A stretch of DNA of 64,000 nt from NCBI RefSeq assembly GCF_004138295.1, contig NZ_SCFM01000004.1, forward strand, positions 248,001 through 312,000, written 5' to 3'. Of the stretch, positions 36,619 to 45,631 are shown piece by piece; position 1 is the first letter of the stretch, and every line of letters starts with the position of its first letter. A program made the position numbers and the translations under genes. The notes below the pieces were generated by a model. The model was given only the letters and a program-made list of their open reading frames with translations. It did no database searches and was not told the DNA's origin. Source of the stretch: Ectobacillus funiculus. GTDB taxonomy: Bacteria > Bacillota > Bacilli > Bacillales > Bacillaceae_G.

Positions 36619-37449
36619 TCAGATTACTGGTATTTGTAATTCGGTAAGATAATCCTCTTTATTTTTTGAAATATAATGGTCAATTATCGTTCTTTCTATT
36701 GAGTCACCAATAATTTGCAGACCATTTTCTTTTATGTAATTTAATAAGATTCTGTAATACTCCGGGGAATCACTATGATTTCCCCTATAATAAATACAAG
36801 CATATTTCCCCTGTGGAAGGGTTGTTACAAATTCATTTCGGATGTCATCTTTATCCACTAAAATAAATATTGAGTTATATTCATCAAACTTTTCATTTTT
36901 TATCTGACGGCTAGCAATGGTTAGTCCTACTCCTCCAATAAATACAGAAGAATGCATGTTAGACATATTTTCTAGTCTCCGCAAGGAAATCTCCAGCTCT
37001 GGTTCTGAGCTGATTGTTTCTAATAACCGTGCTATTTTCCTTTCTTTAATATCCTTGATGATGGCAATCCCTAACTCTCGAATTCTCCTTGCATGCTGAA
37101 TGTCTGCAATTCGACTTTGAAATCTGTTGTTGATTCTTTGTAATTCTCTAATTTTATTTTCCGTTAATTCTTTTTGTTTCTCTAACAATTCTAAAAAATC
37201 ATCAATATTTCTATGTTCTAAATGTACTTTTATTTCTCCTAAAGAAAAGCCTAAATCCTTTAAATAGTTAATCGTGTTCAGTTGTTCAAATTGTTCCGTT
37301 GAATAGTATCTATATCCGTTATTTTCATCAATTTGAATCGGTTTCAACAACCCAATTTCATCATAATATCTCAGAGTTTTAATTGTAGTATTATGCAGTT
37401 TTGACATTTCTCCAATTGAAAATTTATTTTTAATTTTAGTCACCCTCAA
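36619..37449 (-). CDS. MerR family transcriptional regulator with effector domain
   Basis: 276 residues: MerR winged helix at the N-terminus (FSIGEMSKLHNTTIKTLRYY, DEIGLLKP, NGYRYYS), a coiled-coil dimer helix (DFLELLEKQKELTENKIREL), and a C-terminal GyrI-like domain ending in TELQIPVI, as in BltR/BmrR multidrug regulators. The start is uncertain: TTG 37449 opens the frame, but GAGGGTG lies inside the first codons and may serve a later start. An 8-bp inverted repeat upstream may be its own operator. Drug or metabolite sensing is inferred from the family. Confidence 0.87.
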   Translation of the reverse strand: MRVTKIKNKFSIGEMSKLHNTTIKTLRYYDEIGLLKPIQIDENNGYRYYSTEQFEQLNTINYLKDLGFSLGEIKVHLEHRNIDDFLELLEKQKELTENKIRELQRINNRFQSRIADIQHARRIRELGIAIIKDIKERKIARLLETISSEPELEISLRRLENMSNMHSSVFIGGVGLTIASRQIKNEKFDEYNSIFILVDKDDIRNEFVTTLPQGKYACIYYRGNHSDSPEYYRILLNYIKENGLQIIGDSIERTIIDHYISKNKEDYLTELQIPVI

Positions 37450-37451
37450 TT

Positions 37452-37477
37452 CTTAAGATCATATTTCTTATCTTAAG
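37452..37477. promoter_or_regulatory. Inverted repeat upstream of the MerR gene
   Basis: CTTAAGAT / ATCTTAAG separated by 10 bases, immediately before the start. A possible autoregulatory site. Confidence 0.4.
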
Positions 37478-37696
37478 TGTGTCCTTATTTAATTTTACAA
37501 ATATAGGTTAAAAATGATGCATATTTCATACATGTCAGTTTACCATAACCATTCATTATTAGAAGAGACGTTAATAAAAGGAGCATTCTTAATTTTAAAA
37601 CTAAATCATACTCTACTGAGACGCTTAGCCTTATAAAACATGTTAATGTTTGTAAATACTAAATCAAAAGTGGTTATGATGACCGGAGGACAGTTG

Positions 37697-38236
37697 GTGT
37701 TACATATAATTAGTTCCTATATGACGCTAGTAGTTGCGTTCTTAACCATATTTGCAGCTTGGCGTTTCGGTAATTGGAGAGATTGGAGAAAATATTACCC
37801 GACTATACTATTTACAATAATTGTGAACTTTCTCATCACCATACTAACTTATAATCATTCGCTTTGGCATTTCGAAAAAACATTATTCATTCCCAATCAT
37901 GTACTAGCTGATATTTTTATGAAATTTCTAAACTACCCCGCCATTGTCTTACTATATCTTTCACGATATCCTTACAACTCACGACTGCCCAGGCAGTTAA
38001 CTTATCTTATCTCTTGGGTCGTAGTGTTTTCTTTAATTGAATGGATGTTTGTATGTACGAAGATAACAACTTATCACAACGGTTGGAATATTTGGTGGTC
38101 GATTGTTGTTTGGGTGTTTATGTTTATCGGGTTCCGTATCCATCACACCAGACCTCTGTGGGCATGGCTGCTTTGTTTTGTAGGCACTGCTTTTTTAGTC
38201 TTTTACTTCCATCTTCCAATTACTAAATTGAAGTAG
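37697..38236 (+). CDS. CBO0543-type membrane protein
   Basis: Membrane protein with about five helices and the layout of the CBO0543 family, uncharacterised and common in Bacillus: WRFGNWRDWRKYYPTILF near the start, then HSLWHFEKTLFIPNH, and WNIWWSIVVWVFMFIGFRIHH near the end. No enzyme function is known. I prefer GTG 37697, which follows CCGGAGG at seven bases, giving 179 residues; ATG 37640 has no ribosome site. Confidence 0.75.
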   Translation: MLHIISSYMTLVVAFLTIFAAWRFGNWRDWRKYYPTILFTIIVNFLITILTYNHSLWHFEKTLFIPNHVLADIFMKFLNYPAIVLLYLSRYPYNSRLPRQLTYLISWVVVFSLIEWMFVCTKITTYHNGWNIWWSIVVWVFMFIGFRIHHTRPLWAWLLCFVGTAFLVFYFHLPITKLK

Positions 38237-38317
38237 TGAAAAGGATTAAGGCTTGCAATACTCTGCAAATACTTTGATTTTGATACGTTTACTCAAACAC
38301 TAGTGAACACGAGAAAA

Positions 38318-38337
38318 GGACCTTCAAATGAAGGTCC
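38318..38337 (-). terminator. Terminator between convergent genes
   Basis: Perfect 8-bp stem GGACCTTC / GAAGGTCC with an AAAT loop; the minus strand continues TTTTC. Confidence 0.75.
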
Positions 38338-38381
38338 AAAATACCGACTTGTTTCTTAAAAAAGCCTTGCTTCCGTTTTAT

Positions 38382-39053
38382 CTAGTGTTCATAATCCATT
38401 TCACTTAAAGAGTCCATATGACTCGCAATCATTGCAATAATCGTGCTCGCCTCTTCTTTGCTGAAAACAAAATTCGTTTCATCCTCAATTAACTCGCGGT
38501 CAGATGTTATTAAACGATTTACACGGCGGAGTACTCCATCCCCTGTTTCCTCTACAATCCCAAATTGATACGTAATCTCTACATCATCTTCATGAGCGTA
38601 AGCAGTTACCTCAGGGGTTGTCCACCTCACGTCAATTTCCTCATACATCTCGGCATCTATTTCCTCGTACATATCCGTATCATCTAGGTCGTTTTCATCA
38701 TCTTCCATAACCATATACTCATCTTCGTCTAGGTCTATATCCTCGCTTACATACTGATGAAAACTCTCATGAACAGCATCAACAATGTCTTCAATATCCT
38801 TGAAAATCGTTCTGGACGTTTGATCAAACTCTATGTCTAATGACTCCATATAGAATTCTTCATTATATGGATCGAAGAAAAGGGTGCAAAAATAGTCACG
38901 CTCGTTATCCTCCATCTCAACAAAAAACTCAATTCGCGGATGTTTGGCACCTCTGTCGATTGTCATATGACCAGCTTGATCGTACTTCTCACAAATGGAT
39001 TCCAAATAATCTTGCAGCTCTCCAGTAACTCGGTCAAACCATTCTAACGACAT
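38382..39053 (-). CDS. Acidic hypothetical protein
   Basis: Unrecognised. ATG 39053 follows GGAAGGA and gives 223 residues; the frame extends upstream to 39227 without a good site. The N-terminal half has alternating strands and helices (IEFFVEMEDNERDYFCTLFF), followed by a strongly acidic tract of about 40 residues with a tandem DMYEEID/EMYEEID repeat, then a strand-rich part (EVTAYAHEDDVEITYQFGIV). No signal peptide or membrane segment. Cytosolic, role unknown. Confidence 0.65.
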   Translation of the reverse strand: MSLEWFDRVTGELQDYLESICEKYDQAGHMTIDRGAKHPRIEFFVEMEDNERDYFCTLFFDPYNEEFYMESLDIEFDQTSRTIFKDIEDIVDAVHESFHQYVSEDIDLDEDEYMVMEDDENDLDDTDMYEEIDAEMYEEIDVRWTTPEVTAYAHEDDVEITYQFGIVEETGDGVLRRVNRLITSDRELIEDETNFVFSKEEASTIIAMIASHMDSLSEMDYEH

Positions 39054-39256
39054 ATAGCATTCCTTCCTTTCAAAGTCATCGTTTTTATTATTTCCTGCTC
39101 TCTGCTCATAGGCACTTCCAATTTCATCTAGATAGTCCCTGAAAAAGTGCTTCCAATAACCTACACTTATGTTTTTAAGCAATAAACAAAAACTAATTTT
39201 GGTACTCAGACATGGGTTGCCATACATTTGTTAAGTACGATGGGGAGGGAAATACC

Positions 39257-39430
39257 TTGAACATTCGCGAAGGTTTAATTCCAACTGTATTAGGTACAGC
39301 GGTTTCTGCTACTGGTTATGCGCTGAAGCAAAATCGGAAAGTAAGCCCTATGGTCTCAAACACTGTATTTGGATTTGGACTCGCTCACGTTGTACTAGGG
39401 GTAATTGACCTTGTAGAGCATCGTCGTTAG
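39257..39430 (+). CDS. Small membrane protein, 57 residues
   Basis: TTG 39257 follows GGGGAGGG seven bases upstream. Two hydrophobic segments (GLIPTVLGTAVSATGYAL; TVFGFGLAHVVLGVIDLV) end in EHRR. Similar short proteins in Bacillus genomes are sometimes mislabelled asparagine synthase; no function is known. A strong hairpin follows. Confidence 0.65.
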   Translation: MNIREGLIPTVLGTAVSATGYALKQNRKVSPMVSNTVFGFGLAHVVLGVIDLVEHRR

Positions 39431-39436
39431 CAAATA

Positions 39437-39461
39437 GGACGAGCATTACACAGGCTCGTCC
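39437..39461. terminator. Bidirectional terminator at the end of the cobalamin operon
   Basis: Perfect 8-bp stem GGACGAGC / GCTCGTCC with a 9-base loop, between the small membrane gene and pduX, which converge. Confidence 0.75.
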
Positions 39462-39483
39462 TCCTTTGGATTCCTTAGATAAT

Positions 39484-40329
39484 TTAAGAAAATTGCAATA
39501 TACTGGTTCCCATTAAAAAATGGATCTTCTGTTTAATTTCTCGAGTAATCGCTTGAATATTAGGCAGCTGTGCATTTAGTAAAATCCCGATCACAGTGCC
39601 GCTGTGGGCGACAACCACACCTCCATTGTACTGCTGGGCCAGCTGCTCTAACTCATCAAAGTACGGCTTTGGTAATAACTGCTGATTGATACGTGCACTT
39701 ATTGTCGCGGCTTCACAAAGATAAGCAAAGTTCCCGCTCCTTATTCCTTCGGTTACAAGCTCATATGCTTGTTGGAATTTCTTCTTGTGCTTCTTGCTAT
39801 ATTCTTTCTTATGTTGATTAAACTCTACTGTGTCAACACTCCCTCCTACATCAAAACCGATCAGAATAAAGGGAGGGAGCGAAGCAAATGCTTCAATTAA
39901 CTGCCCATTTAAGTAATCATAAGCAACTACACCTTCATACATCACGCCATCCGTAGGCTCGATTTCCGCAGCTATGCGTGAAATAAGTTCCTCTGTTACA
40001 GGAAGGGAATAACTATCGGATACCGCTCGCACTGCTGCGATAATATCAGCAGAACTGCTAGCCATTCCTTTTCCGATTGGAATATTGGAGCGAATGTGCA
40101 AATATCCCCCTATCTTGATACCAAAGGTTTTTAAAAGTTTTTCACACGCCATTCTTGCCTTTTGTCTGCCCCATACAGTCACAATATCAGTGGCATTCCG
40201 ATCTGGCACAAATAAAGCACTGCTTTTTAACTCCTTAACTGGCAGTGTAATTAAAAAAGGGCGTTCCTCTATCACGCCTTGCACAAGCTCGCCAAATGTT
40301 CCACTGCAACTTCCACTCCCTATCTTCAT
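39484..40329 (-). CDS. pduX: L-threonine kinase
   Basis: GHMP-family kinase of 281 residues that makes L-threonine O-3-phosphate, the substrate of CobD, for the cobamide nucleotide loop. The ATP-binding motif PIGKGMASSSADIIA is at about residues 85-99, and SGSCSGTFGELVQG opens the protein, as in PduX. Last gene of the cobalamin operon, 30 bases after cbiB. Its presence together with cobD lets the cell supply aminopropanol phosphate. Confidence 0.9.
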   Translation of the reverse strand: MKIGSGSCSGTFGELVQGVIEERPFLITLPVKELKSSALFVPDRNATDIVTVWGRQKARMACEKLLKTFGIKIGGYLHIRSNIPIGKGMASSSADIIAAVRAVSDSYSLPVTEELISRIAAEIEPTDGVMYEGVVAYDYLNGQLIEAFASLPPFILIGFDVGGSVDTVEFNQHKKEYSKKHKKKFQQAYELVTEGIRSGNFAYLCEAATISARINQQLLPKPYFDELEQLAQQYNGGVVVAHSGTVIGILLNAQLPNIQAITREIKQKIHFLMGTSILQFS

Positions 40330-40359
40330 ATCACTAAACCTCTATTCCTTCTTTTCCAC

Positions 40360-41319
40360 TCAGATTACAAATAGTACGCCAATCACACATAAAACAGCGA
40401 CACATATTGTTGCCGCTATATTCATAATCCTAACAGTCAGGATAATATCTTGCTTTTGTATCAATCTAAGAGGCTCCCCCATTTTTGCTCGATGGGATGG
40501 GATTCCTTGATAAAAGTTTGTACCTCCAAGCTGAATGCCAAGCGCTCCTGCAACAGCCGCCTCTGGAATCCCGCTATTTGGACTTGGATGAAGTTTCGCA
40601 TCCCGACGAATCGCTGTCCATGCGCGCCGCACATTTAACCTCATAAAGAAACAGGTTACCATAATGAGTACACCTGTTAAACGAGCAGGTATATAATTCA
40701 TCACATCATCCATTCTCGCCGAAGCCCAGCCAAGGTTACGATATGCTTCATTTTTATATCCGACCATAGAATCGAGCGTGTTTACAGCTCTGTATGCCAT
40801 CGCAAGAGGCGCTCCACCAATGAGTGCGAAAAATAACGGAGAAATAATAGCATCTACAATATTTTCGGCCACTGTTTCTACAGCACCGCGTGAAATTTCA
40901 CTTTCATCCAAATCAGCTGTGTCTCGTCCAACAATCATCCCCAAGCTATGCCGCGCTTTTTGGAAATCACCATTTTGCAAATGACGATAAACTTCCATTG
41001 CCGCATCTCCCAGCCCCTTCACAGCAATCGTCGTAGACACGATCCAAACCTCTGCCGCAAACCCAAGCCAACCGCTCCATAGACGGAGAATGTCGAGTAA
41101 TAATGTAACGACAAAAAAAGCTCCTCCACCAATAAGAAGGGGGAACAAAATTCCAGCTAATTTGAGCATTCGTTCTTGTACAACCAGCCTTCTTATAATC
41201 TTTTCTAATAGGGCTATACACTTCCCAATCATAATAACTGGGTGAGGAAGCACACGTGGATCTCCAATAAGACGGTCCACAATATACGCAAGCCCAATAC
41301 ATATACAATTTGTAAACAC
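40360..41319 (-). CDS. cbiB: Adenosylcobinamide-phosphate synthase
   Basis: Membrane enzyme of 319 residues that joins aminopropanol phosphate to adenosylcobyric acid. The N-terminal family block IVDRLIGDPRVLPHPVIMIG is clear; RDTADLDESEISRGAVETVAENIVD follows at about residue 136, and RAVNTLDSMVGYKNEAY near 180. Several hydrophobic helices place it in the membrane. The start is GTG 41319 after AAGGGGA. It begins just after cbiZ ends. Confidence 0.95.
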   Translation of the reverse strand: MFTNCICIGLAYIVDRLIGDPRVLPHPVIMIGKCIALLEKIIRRLVVQERMLKLAGILFPLLIGGGAFFVVTLLLDILRLWSGWLGFAAEVWIVSTTIAVKGLGDAAMEVYRHLQNGDFQKARHSLGMIVGRDTADLDESEISRGAVETVAENIVDAIISPLFFALIGGAPLAMAYRAVNTLDSMVGYKNEAYRNLGWASARMDDVMNYIPARLTGVLIMVTCFFMRLNVRRAWTAIRRDAKLHPSPNSGIPEAAVAGALGIQLGGTNFYQGIPSHRAKMGEPLRLIQKQDIILTVRIMNIAATICVAVLCVIGVLFVI

Positions 41320-41322
41320 TCT

Positions 41323-42027
41323 CTATCCCCTTCCTAAGTTATGCACTGTCTCATAAAGTGCATCATATACGAGACGACCGATTGCATTTCCGATTGTAGT
41401 AGCAGTTCCAGCAAACTGATGGACTGGGTACTCCTGTCTGTTTTGACTAACAGCTATCACAACCGCATCAGTTGTCGTGCCCGTTGCAAACTCGCCTGAT
41501 TCATCCCTAACATGTAAATCCTGCAGCGCAGCAGCCTTTGCTTCTGTCGCTGTAATGATTGCATTTACCATCGCAGAGGGAGTTAAACAGCTGTCGATAA
41601 ATAAAAATGTATTAATCGTCCCGCATTGATATGCCGGAAACGTTCGCCTCCGTTTCCCTGCTCTAGCACGGTTTCCAATCCCTGCTGTGACGCAGCAAAC
41701 CATCCGAAATCCGTCTCCGCTCTCCTCCTGCACAGAAGCAAGATCAATTCTCGCTGCTGTTTGCAATGCCACTGCTTCCTCCGGATTATATCCCCATTCT
41801 TCTACTTGCTGCCCCATATGCCCGATTGGGTCAACAGCGCTATAATCAAGCGGAACTTGCCAGTTTATAAAATGGCTTGCTTGTCCGAAGCCCCCTCTAT
41901 GTACTGCACTGCTAATTGTTTCTAATAAAAATGGAAAAGGAATCAACAAATGATCCCCTTTTTTGTATATATATAATTCCGGCCACACACTTGAAGTATA
42001 GTAATTATTATGTTGAAACGGCTGCAC
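41323..42027 (-). CDS. cbiZ: Adenosylcobinamide amidohydrolase
   Basis: CbiZ-family amidase of 234 residues that removes the aminopropanol arm from cobinamide or pseudo-cobamides, so that cobyric acid can be reused. Family features: HRGGFGQASHFINWQVPLDY, the mid-part CCVTAGIGNRARAG, and DSCLTPSAMVNAIITATEAK, then FATGTTTDAVVIA near the end. I chose GTG 42027, since GGAGG lies seven bases upstream; ATG 42048 has none. The gene lies between cobC and cbiB, giving salvage within the de novo operon. Confidence 0.88.
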   Translation of the reverse strand: MQPFQHNNYYTSSVWPELYIYKKGDHLLIPFPFLLETISSAVHRGGFGQASHFINWQVPLDYSAVDPIGHMGQQVEEWGYNPEEAVALQTAARIDLASVQEESGDGFRMVCCVTAGIGNRARAGKRRRTFPAYQCGTINTFLFIDSCLTPSAMVNAIITATEAKAAALQDLHVRDESGEFATGTTTDAVVIAVSQNRQEYPVHQFAGTATTIGNAIGRLVYDALYETVHNLGRG

Positions 42028-42040
42028 CTGTTGTCCTCCA

Positions 42041-42652
42041 TCATTCATTCCATGTCATTCTATCTATTATGGCACAGGAATTGCCGTCACGTCCAAGCTT
42101 TATTACAAGACTACTGCCATGTTTGACTCCTTCTGCATTCCAAAATTCCTGCAGATCTCTCAAAATCCATTTCGCCAAAACCCAGCGGATTGGTCCTCCA
42201 TGGCTCATAACGAGAATGGTTTCATCGTCCTTCTCATGAAGCAATATATGGGACAACCAAGTATCGACTCGATTCCCGAGTTGCTGCAATGTTTCACCGT
42301 GTGGAGGAGCAATCTGAAAGGGATTTTGTATCCATTCTTGCAATAATTCCCGTTCGCGAATGCTATCGTATGTTTCACATTCCCAATCTCCAAAGTGCAG
42401 CTCGCGTAACGCATGTATAGAAACAGGCTGCAGCTGCAAGTAACTTCCGATAATTTCTGCGCTTTCCCTTGTCCTAGACAGGTCACTGCAGTAAATACGA
42501 GTGATTTCCTTACCGTACACCTGTCTGACATGCTTCGCCAAACGATGGATTTGCTGACGGCCTGTTTCATTTAAACGTGCATCAAAATGGCCAAGATAGC
42601 GACGGGCTGCATTTTCATCAGTTTCTCCATGTCTCGCAAATATGATTTTCAT
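42041..42652 (-). CDS. cobC: Alpha-ribazole-5'-phosphate phosphatase
   Basis: Histidine phosphatase superfamily, 203 residues. The catalytic motif is IIFARHGETDENAA at the start, with the second His in VMSHGGPIRWVLA near residue 153. It removes the phosphate from ribazole phosphate or from the finished cobamide phosphate. The superfamily is broad, but its place between cobS and cbiZ supports CobC. ATG 42652 follows GGAGG and overlaps the end of cobS by four bases. Confidence 0.88.
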   Translation of the reverse strand: MKIIFARHGETDENAARRYLGHFDARLNETGRQQIHRLAKHVRQVYGKEITRIYCSDLSRTRESAEIIGSYLQLQPVSIHALRELHFGDWECETYDSIRERELLQEWIQNPFQIAPPHGETLQQLGNRVDTWLSHILLHEKDDETILVMSHGGPIRWVLAKWILRDLQEFWNAEGVKHGSSLVIKLGRDGNSCAIIDRMTWNE

Positions 42653-43392
42653 GAAAATAACCTCCATATCGCAATAGCAAGAAAAAGAGATGTTACTTCA
42701 CACCACTCGACGATGGCTCCGTAGCAATCTCCCGTGAGCACCTGCAATCTCCGATAAATACTCGCCGTAAATCCGCTGCCAAGTACGATGGTGCTTAGAA
42801 ATAACAGAATTCCTTTTGCGCCTAGCATGACATAGGTAATACCTGCAATCCATACGAAATGAAACAAAAGAATGGGCAGCGTAATCGCCTCTCGCAATCC
42901 TGCTCCTAAACCGCCTTCCTTGCGATATGACCAAAGTTTAATCGCACCAATGAGAAACAATCGCGCATATAACGGAGAAACAATCAAAACAAAAAAAAGA
43001 TTCTCCTGAAAAAGGTCATGCGCAGCTATAAATTTTCCGCCAATCAAACAAATAGCGGCAATGACCCCCATTGCACCGACGCGGCTATCCTTCATAATTT
43101 CAAGCATCCGCTCTTTGCTTCGATTGCTACCAAGCCCATCCGCTAAATCCATCCATCCATCTATATGCAGTCCCCCAGTAATCCAAATCCACGTAAGTAT
43201 AATAAAAAAGACCGAAACAGAAGGGGAAAATACTTGCTTTAACACCATTGCTTCAGCATATAACAAGCCTCCAATGATCAAACCGATGAACGGAAAATGA
43301 ATAGAACTCCGCTTCCAGTCCCGATCCGTCACACTTATATAAGGAACAGGGATTCTTGTTAAAAACATAAGTGCGCTTAAAAATGCCTTCAT
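42649..43392 (-). CDS. cobS: Adenosylcobinamide-GDP ribazoletransferase (cobalamin synthase)
   Basis: Membrane enzyme of 247 residues joining GDP-cobinamide to alpha-ribazole. The family motif GLHIDGWMDLADGLGSNRSK with its Asp pair (about residues 74-93) is present, along with TRIPVPYISV near the start and six or so hydrophobic segments. The ATG overlaps cobU by four bases. The final assembly step is thus encoded next to cobU and cobC. Confidence 0.95.
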   Translation of the reverse strand: MKAFLSALMFLTRIPVPYISVTDRDWKRSSIHFPFIGLIIGGLLYAEAMVLKQVFSPSVSVFFIILTWIWITGGLHIDGWMDLADGLGSNRSKERMLEIMKDSRVGAMGVIAAICLIGGKFIAAHDLFQENLFFVLIVSPLYARLFLIGAIKLWSYRKEGGLGAGLREAITLPILLFHFVWIAGITYVMLGAKGILLFLSTIVLGSGFTASIYRRLQVLTGDCYGAIVEWCEVTSLFLAIAIWRLFS

Positions 43393-43928
43393 CCTTTTAA
43401 CCTCAATGGAATACCCGATAATACAGCATACACCTCATCTGCCTGCTCTGCGGCCAACTGATTGACTTCCCCAAGCAGATCTTGAAACAAACGTCCTAGC
43501 GGTGACATTGCAACCCCGCCTAGTCCAACCTCACTCGATACTGCAATAATATGCTGATTGGACTGCTTTATACATTTCAGCCATTCCCGAACTTCCTCTC
43601 GTATACATTCTCTATGGAATGGCTGCTTATATTCTGATTCAGGGATTTGCATGCAGCGATTGGCGAGCCAAGTTGATAAACAATCTACTAAAACTACATG
43701 ATACCCAGAAAAAATATTGTTCGGAATGATTAGACTATCCGTGTCTTCCCATACCCCCCAATGCTTAGGGCGTCGCTCTTTATGCGCATCGATACGACTC
43801 TTCATTTCCTCGTCTGTTACTACCCCGAATGCCGCATAGAGAACAGAATCTGATTGCATAGCAGCAAGCTGCTCAGCAAATGCACTTTTTCCACAGCGCA
43901 CGCCCCCTGTAATCAAGACGAAGCTCAT
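43389..43928 (-). CDS. cobU: Adenosylcobinamide kinase / guanylyltransferase
   Basis: 179-residue bifunctional enzyme that phosphorylates cobinamide and adds GMP. P-loop GGVRCGKSAFAEQLA at residues 7-21; a second block VDCLSTWLANR near residue 80; and SSEVGLGGVAMSPLGRLFQD near 130, as in CobU. Starts 12 bases after cobD ends. Confidence 0.95.
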   Translation of the reverse strand: MSFVLITGGVRCGKSAFAEQLAAMQSDSVLYAAFGVVTDEEMKSRIDAHKERRPKHWGVWEDTDSLIIPNNIFSGYHVVLVDCLSTWLANRCMQIPESEYKQPFHRECIREEVREWLKCIKQSNQHIIAVSSEVGLGGVAMSPLGRLFQDLLGEVNQLAAEQADEVYAVLSGIPLRLKG

Positions 43929-43940
43929 ATATTGTTCCCC

Positions 43941-45023
43941 CTACAAAATTTCTTTCAAAACGTGCAAAAGCTGATCATTTTCTTCCTTCGTACGAACAGC
44001 AATCCGAAAATCATCCACTGTTAAACCGGGATACATGGCGCAAGACCGGATTAAGACCCCTCTTCTTCCCATATCCCACTGCACATCAGCGGCGGTTCTT
44101 CCATTTTGAAGACGCACTAGCAAAAAATTTGCTTGTCCTGGAAATACAAATAACCCCAGCTCCTCAAGCTGTTGTTTCAAATACTCCCTTTGCTTACGTA
44201 CAAGCCCAATCGTTTTTTCTTCGTATCCATGCTCTTCTAAGCAAGCTTCACCAGCCACAAGGGCTAATTGATTCACACTCCACGTCACTTGTTTGCTCTT
44301 CATTTGCCCGATTAGCTCCGGGTGCGCGATTGCATAACCGAGCCTAAGTCCAGGAATGGCATAAAACTTTGTCATAGAGCGAACGAGAATCACATGCCTG
44401 TGCATATTTAAATTCGGCAGCAACGTGACTTGTTCACTGCGGGGCAGAAAATCAAGAAATGCCTCATCCACAACCAAGTATGTATTTGTTTTCGCTGCCT
44501 GCTCAGCGATTTGAGTCAGCTCTTCCTTCGTATATACAACACCGGTCGGATTGTTCGGATGGCCAATAAATACAAGATCAGCTTCACTAAGCAGCTGAAA
44601 TAAATCAGGTAAATGAGGCTGATAATGACGCTCCCATCTCCCCTCACACGAAACAACCTGTGCACCAAATGCCGTTGCCAGCTGGGCATATTCAGAAAAA
44701 CATGGATTTACAATTCCAACCTTTTTCGGCTGCAGGGCAAGAAGAATAACAGCCATGCATTCTGCAGCACCGTTGCCAATTACAAGATGTTCAGATGAAA
44801 TATGCAGCTTCTCAGCAAGCTTCTCTTTTAGCAGCCTTTGAGATGGATCTGGATAGTGTACAATTGCTGAAAGCTGGTCGCGCAGCAGCTCCATCACCCG
44901 CGGCGGTGGTCCAAGCGGATTAATGTTTGCACTAAAATCAAGAAACGCCCTATCTTCCAGCCCGAATACGCTTGCTGCGGTAAGCATATCTCCGCCATGT
45001 CCATGAGCTTCAATCCAGGCCAC
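43941..45023 (-). CDS. cobD: L-threonine-O-3-phosphate decarboxylase
   Basis: PLP enzyme of the aminotransferase I fold, 360 residues, making (R)-1-amino-2-propanol O-2-phosphate. The start HGHGGDMLTAASVFG and LDFSANINPLGPP are typical of CobD; PLP Lys lies in VRSMTKFYAIPGLRLGYA near residue 213, with GHPNNPTGVV upstream. Histidinol-phosphate aminotransferase has the same fold, but context settles it. One-base overlap with btuR. Confidence 0.93.
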   Translation of the reverse strand: MAWIEAHGHGGDMLTAASVFGLEDRAFLDFSANINPLGPPPRVMELLRDQLSAIVHYPDPSQRLLKEKLAEKLHISSEHLVIGNGAAECMAVILLALQPKKVGIVNPCFSEYAQLATAFGAQVVSCEGRWERHYQPHLPDLFQLLSEADLVFIGHPNNPTGVVYTKEELTQIAEQAAKTNTYLVVDEAFLDFLPRSEQVTLLPNLNMHRHVILVRSMTKFYAIPGLRLGYAIAHPELIGQMKSKQVTWSVNQLALVAGEACLEEHGYEEKTIGLVRKQREYLKQQLEELGLFVFPGQANFLLVRLQNGRTAADVQWDMGRRGVLIRSCAMYPGLTVDDFRIAVRTKEENDQLLHVLKEIL

Positions 45024-45568
45024 TAAAATTCAATCCCTTTCACAGCCGGAACACCTTCATCATAGTAGTGCTTAATCGGCTTCATTTCTGTTACTAGGTC
45101 GGCAATTTCCACAATTTCATCCTTAGCAGAGCGTCCCGTTATCACAAGGTGCATAGAGGCCGGGCGAGTTTGAATGAGATGCATTACCTCCGCCAACGGG
45201 AGCACGTCTTCGACTGGAAATCCTGTAATCGCAAGGGCATTGTTTAATTCATCTAAAATTACAACATCATACACACCTGAAAAAACTTTTTCCTTCGTAA
45301 ACTCCCACGCCTGCCGCAATGCCTCCCGATGCTCCTCAGGTGTTTTTGTCCAAGTAAAACCAATCCCTGTTTGATGCATCTCGATACCAATTTGCTGAAA
45401 CATCTTTTTTTCACCAGACATCCTGTCAGGAGATTTAATGAATTGAATCATTAATACCCGCTTTCCTTGTCCGGTTGCACGAATAGCAAGTCCAAGAGCC
45501 GCAGTTGTTTTGCCTTTTCCATCGCCTGTATATATAAGCGTCAGCCCACGTTGCTTTTGAGCCCCCAT
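45023..45568 (-). CDS. cobO: Cob(I)yrinic acid a,c-diamide adenosyltransferase
   Basis: BtuR/CobO-type corrinoid adenosyltransferase, 181 residues, forming the Co-C bond from ATP. The unusual P-loop GDGKGKTTAALGLAIRA is at residues 15-31, and VVILDELNNALAITGFPVEDVL near residue 100 and THLV-like LVITGRSAKDEIVEIADLVTEM follow. Start ATG 45568. The neighbouring cobA lies 63 bases upstream. Confidence 0.95.
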   Translation of the reverse strand: MGAQKQRGLTLIYTGDGKGKTTAALGLAIRATGQGKRVLMIQFIKSPDRMSGEKKMFQQIGIEMHQTGIGFTWTKTPEEHREALRQAWEFTKEKVFSGVYDVVILDELNNALAITGFPVEDVLPLAEVMHLIQTRPASMHLVITGRSAKDEIVEIADLVTEMKPIKHYYDEGVPAVKGIEF

Positions 45569-45631
45569 TTTTCCTCCCCCTTATACATGCACCAGATTTC
45601 CCTCACAAAGGAGGCTTGTGCAAATGCTTTC

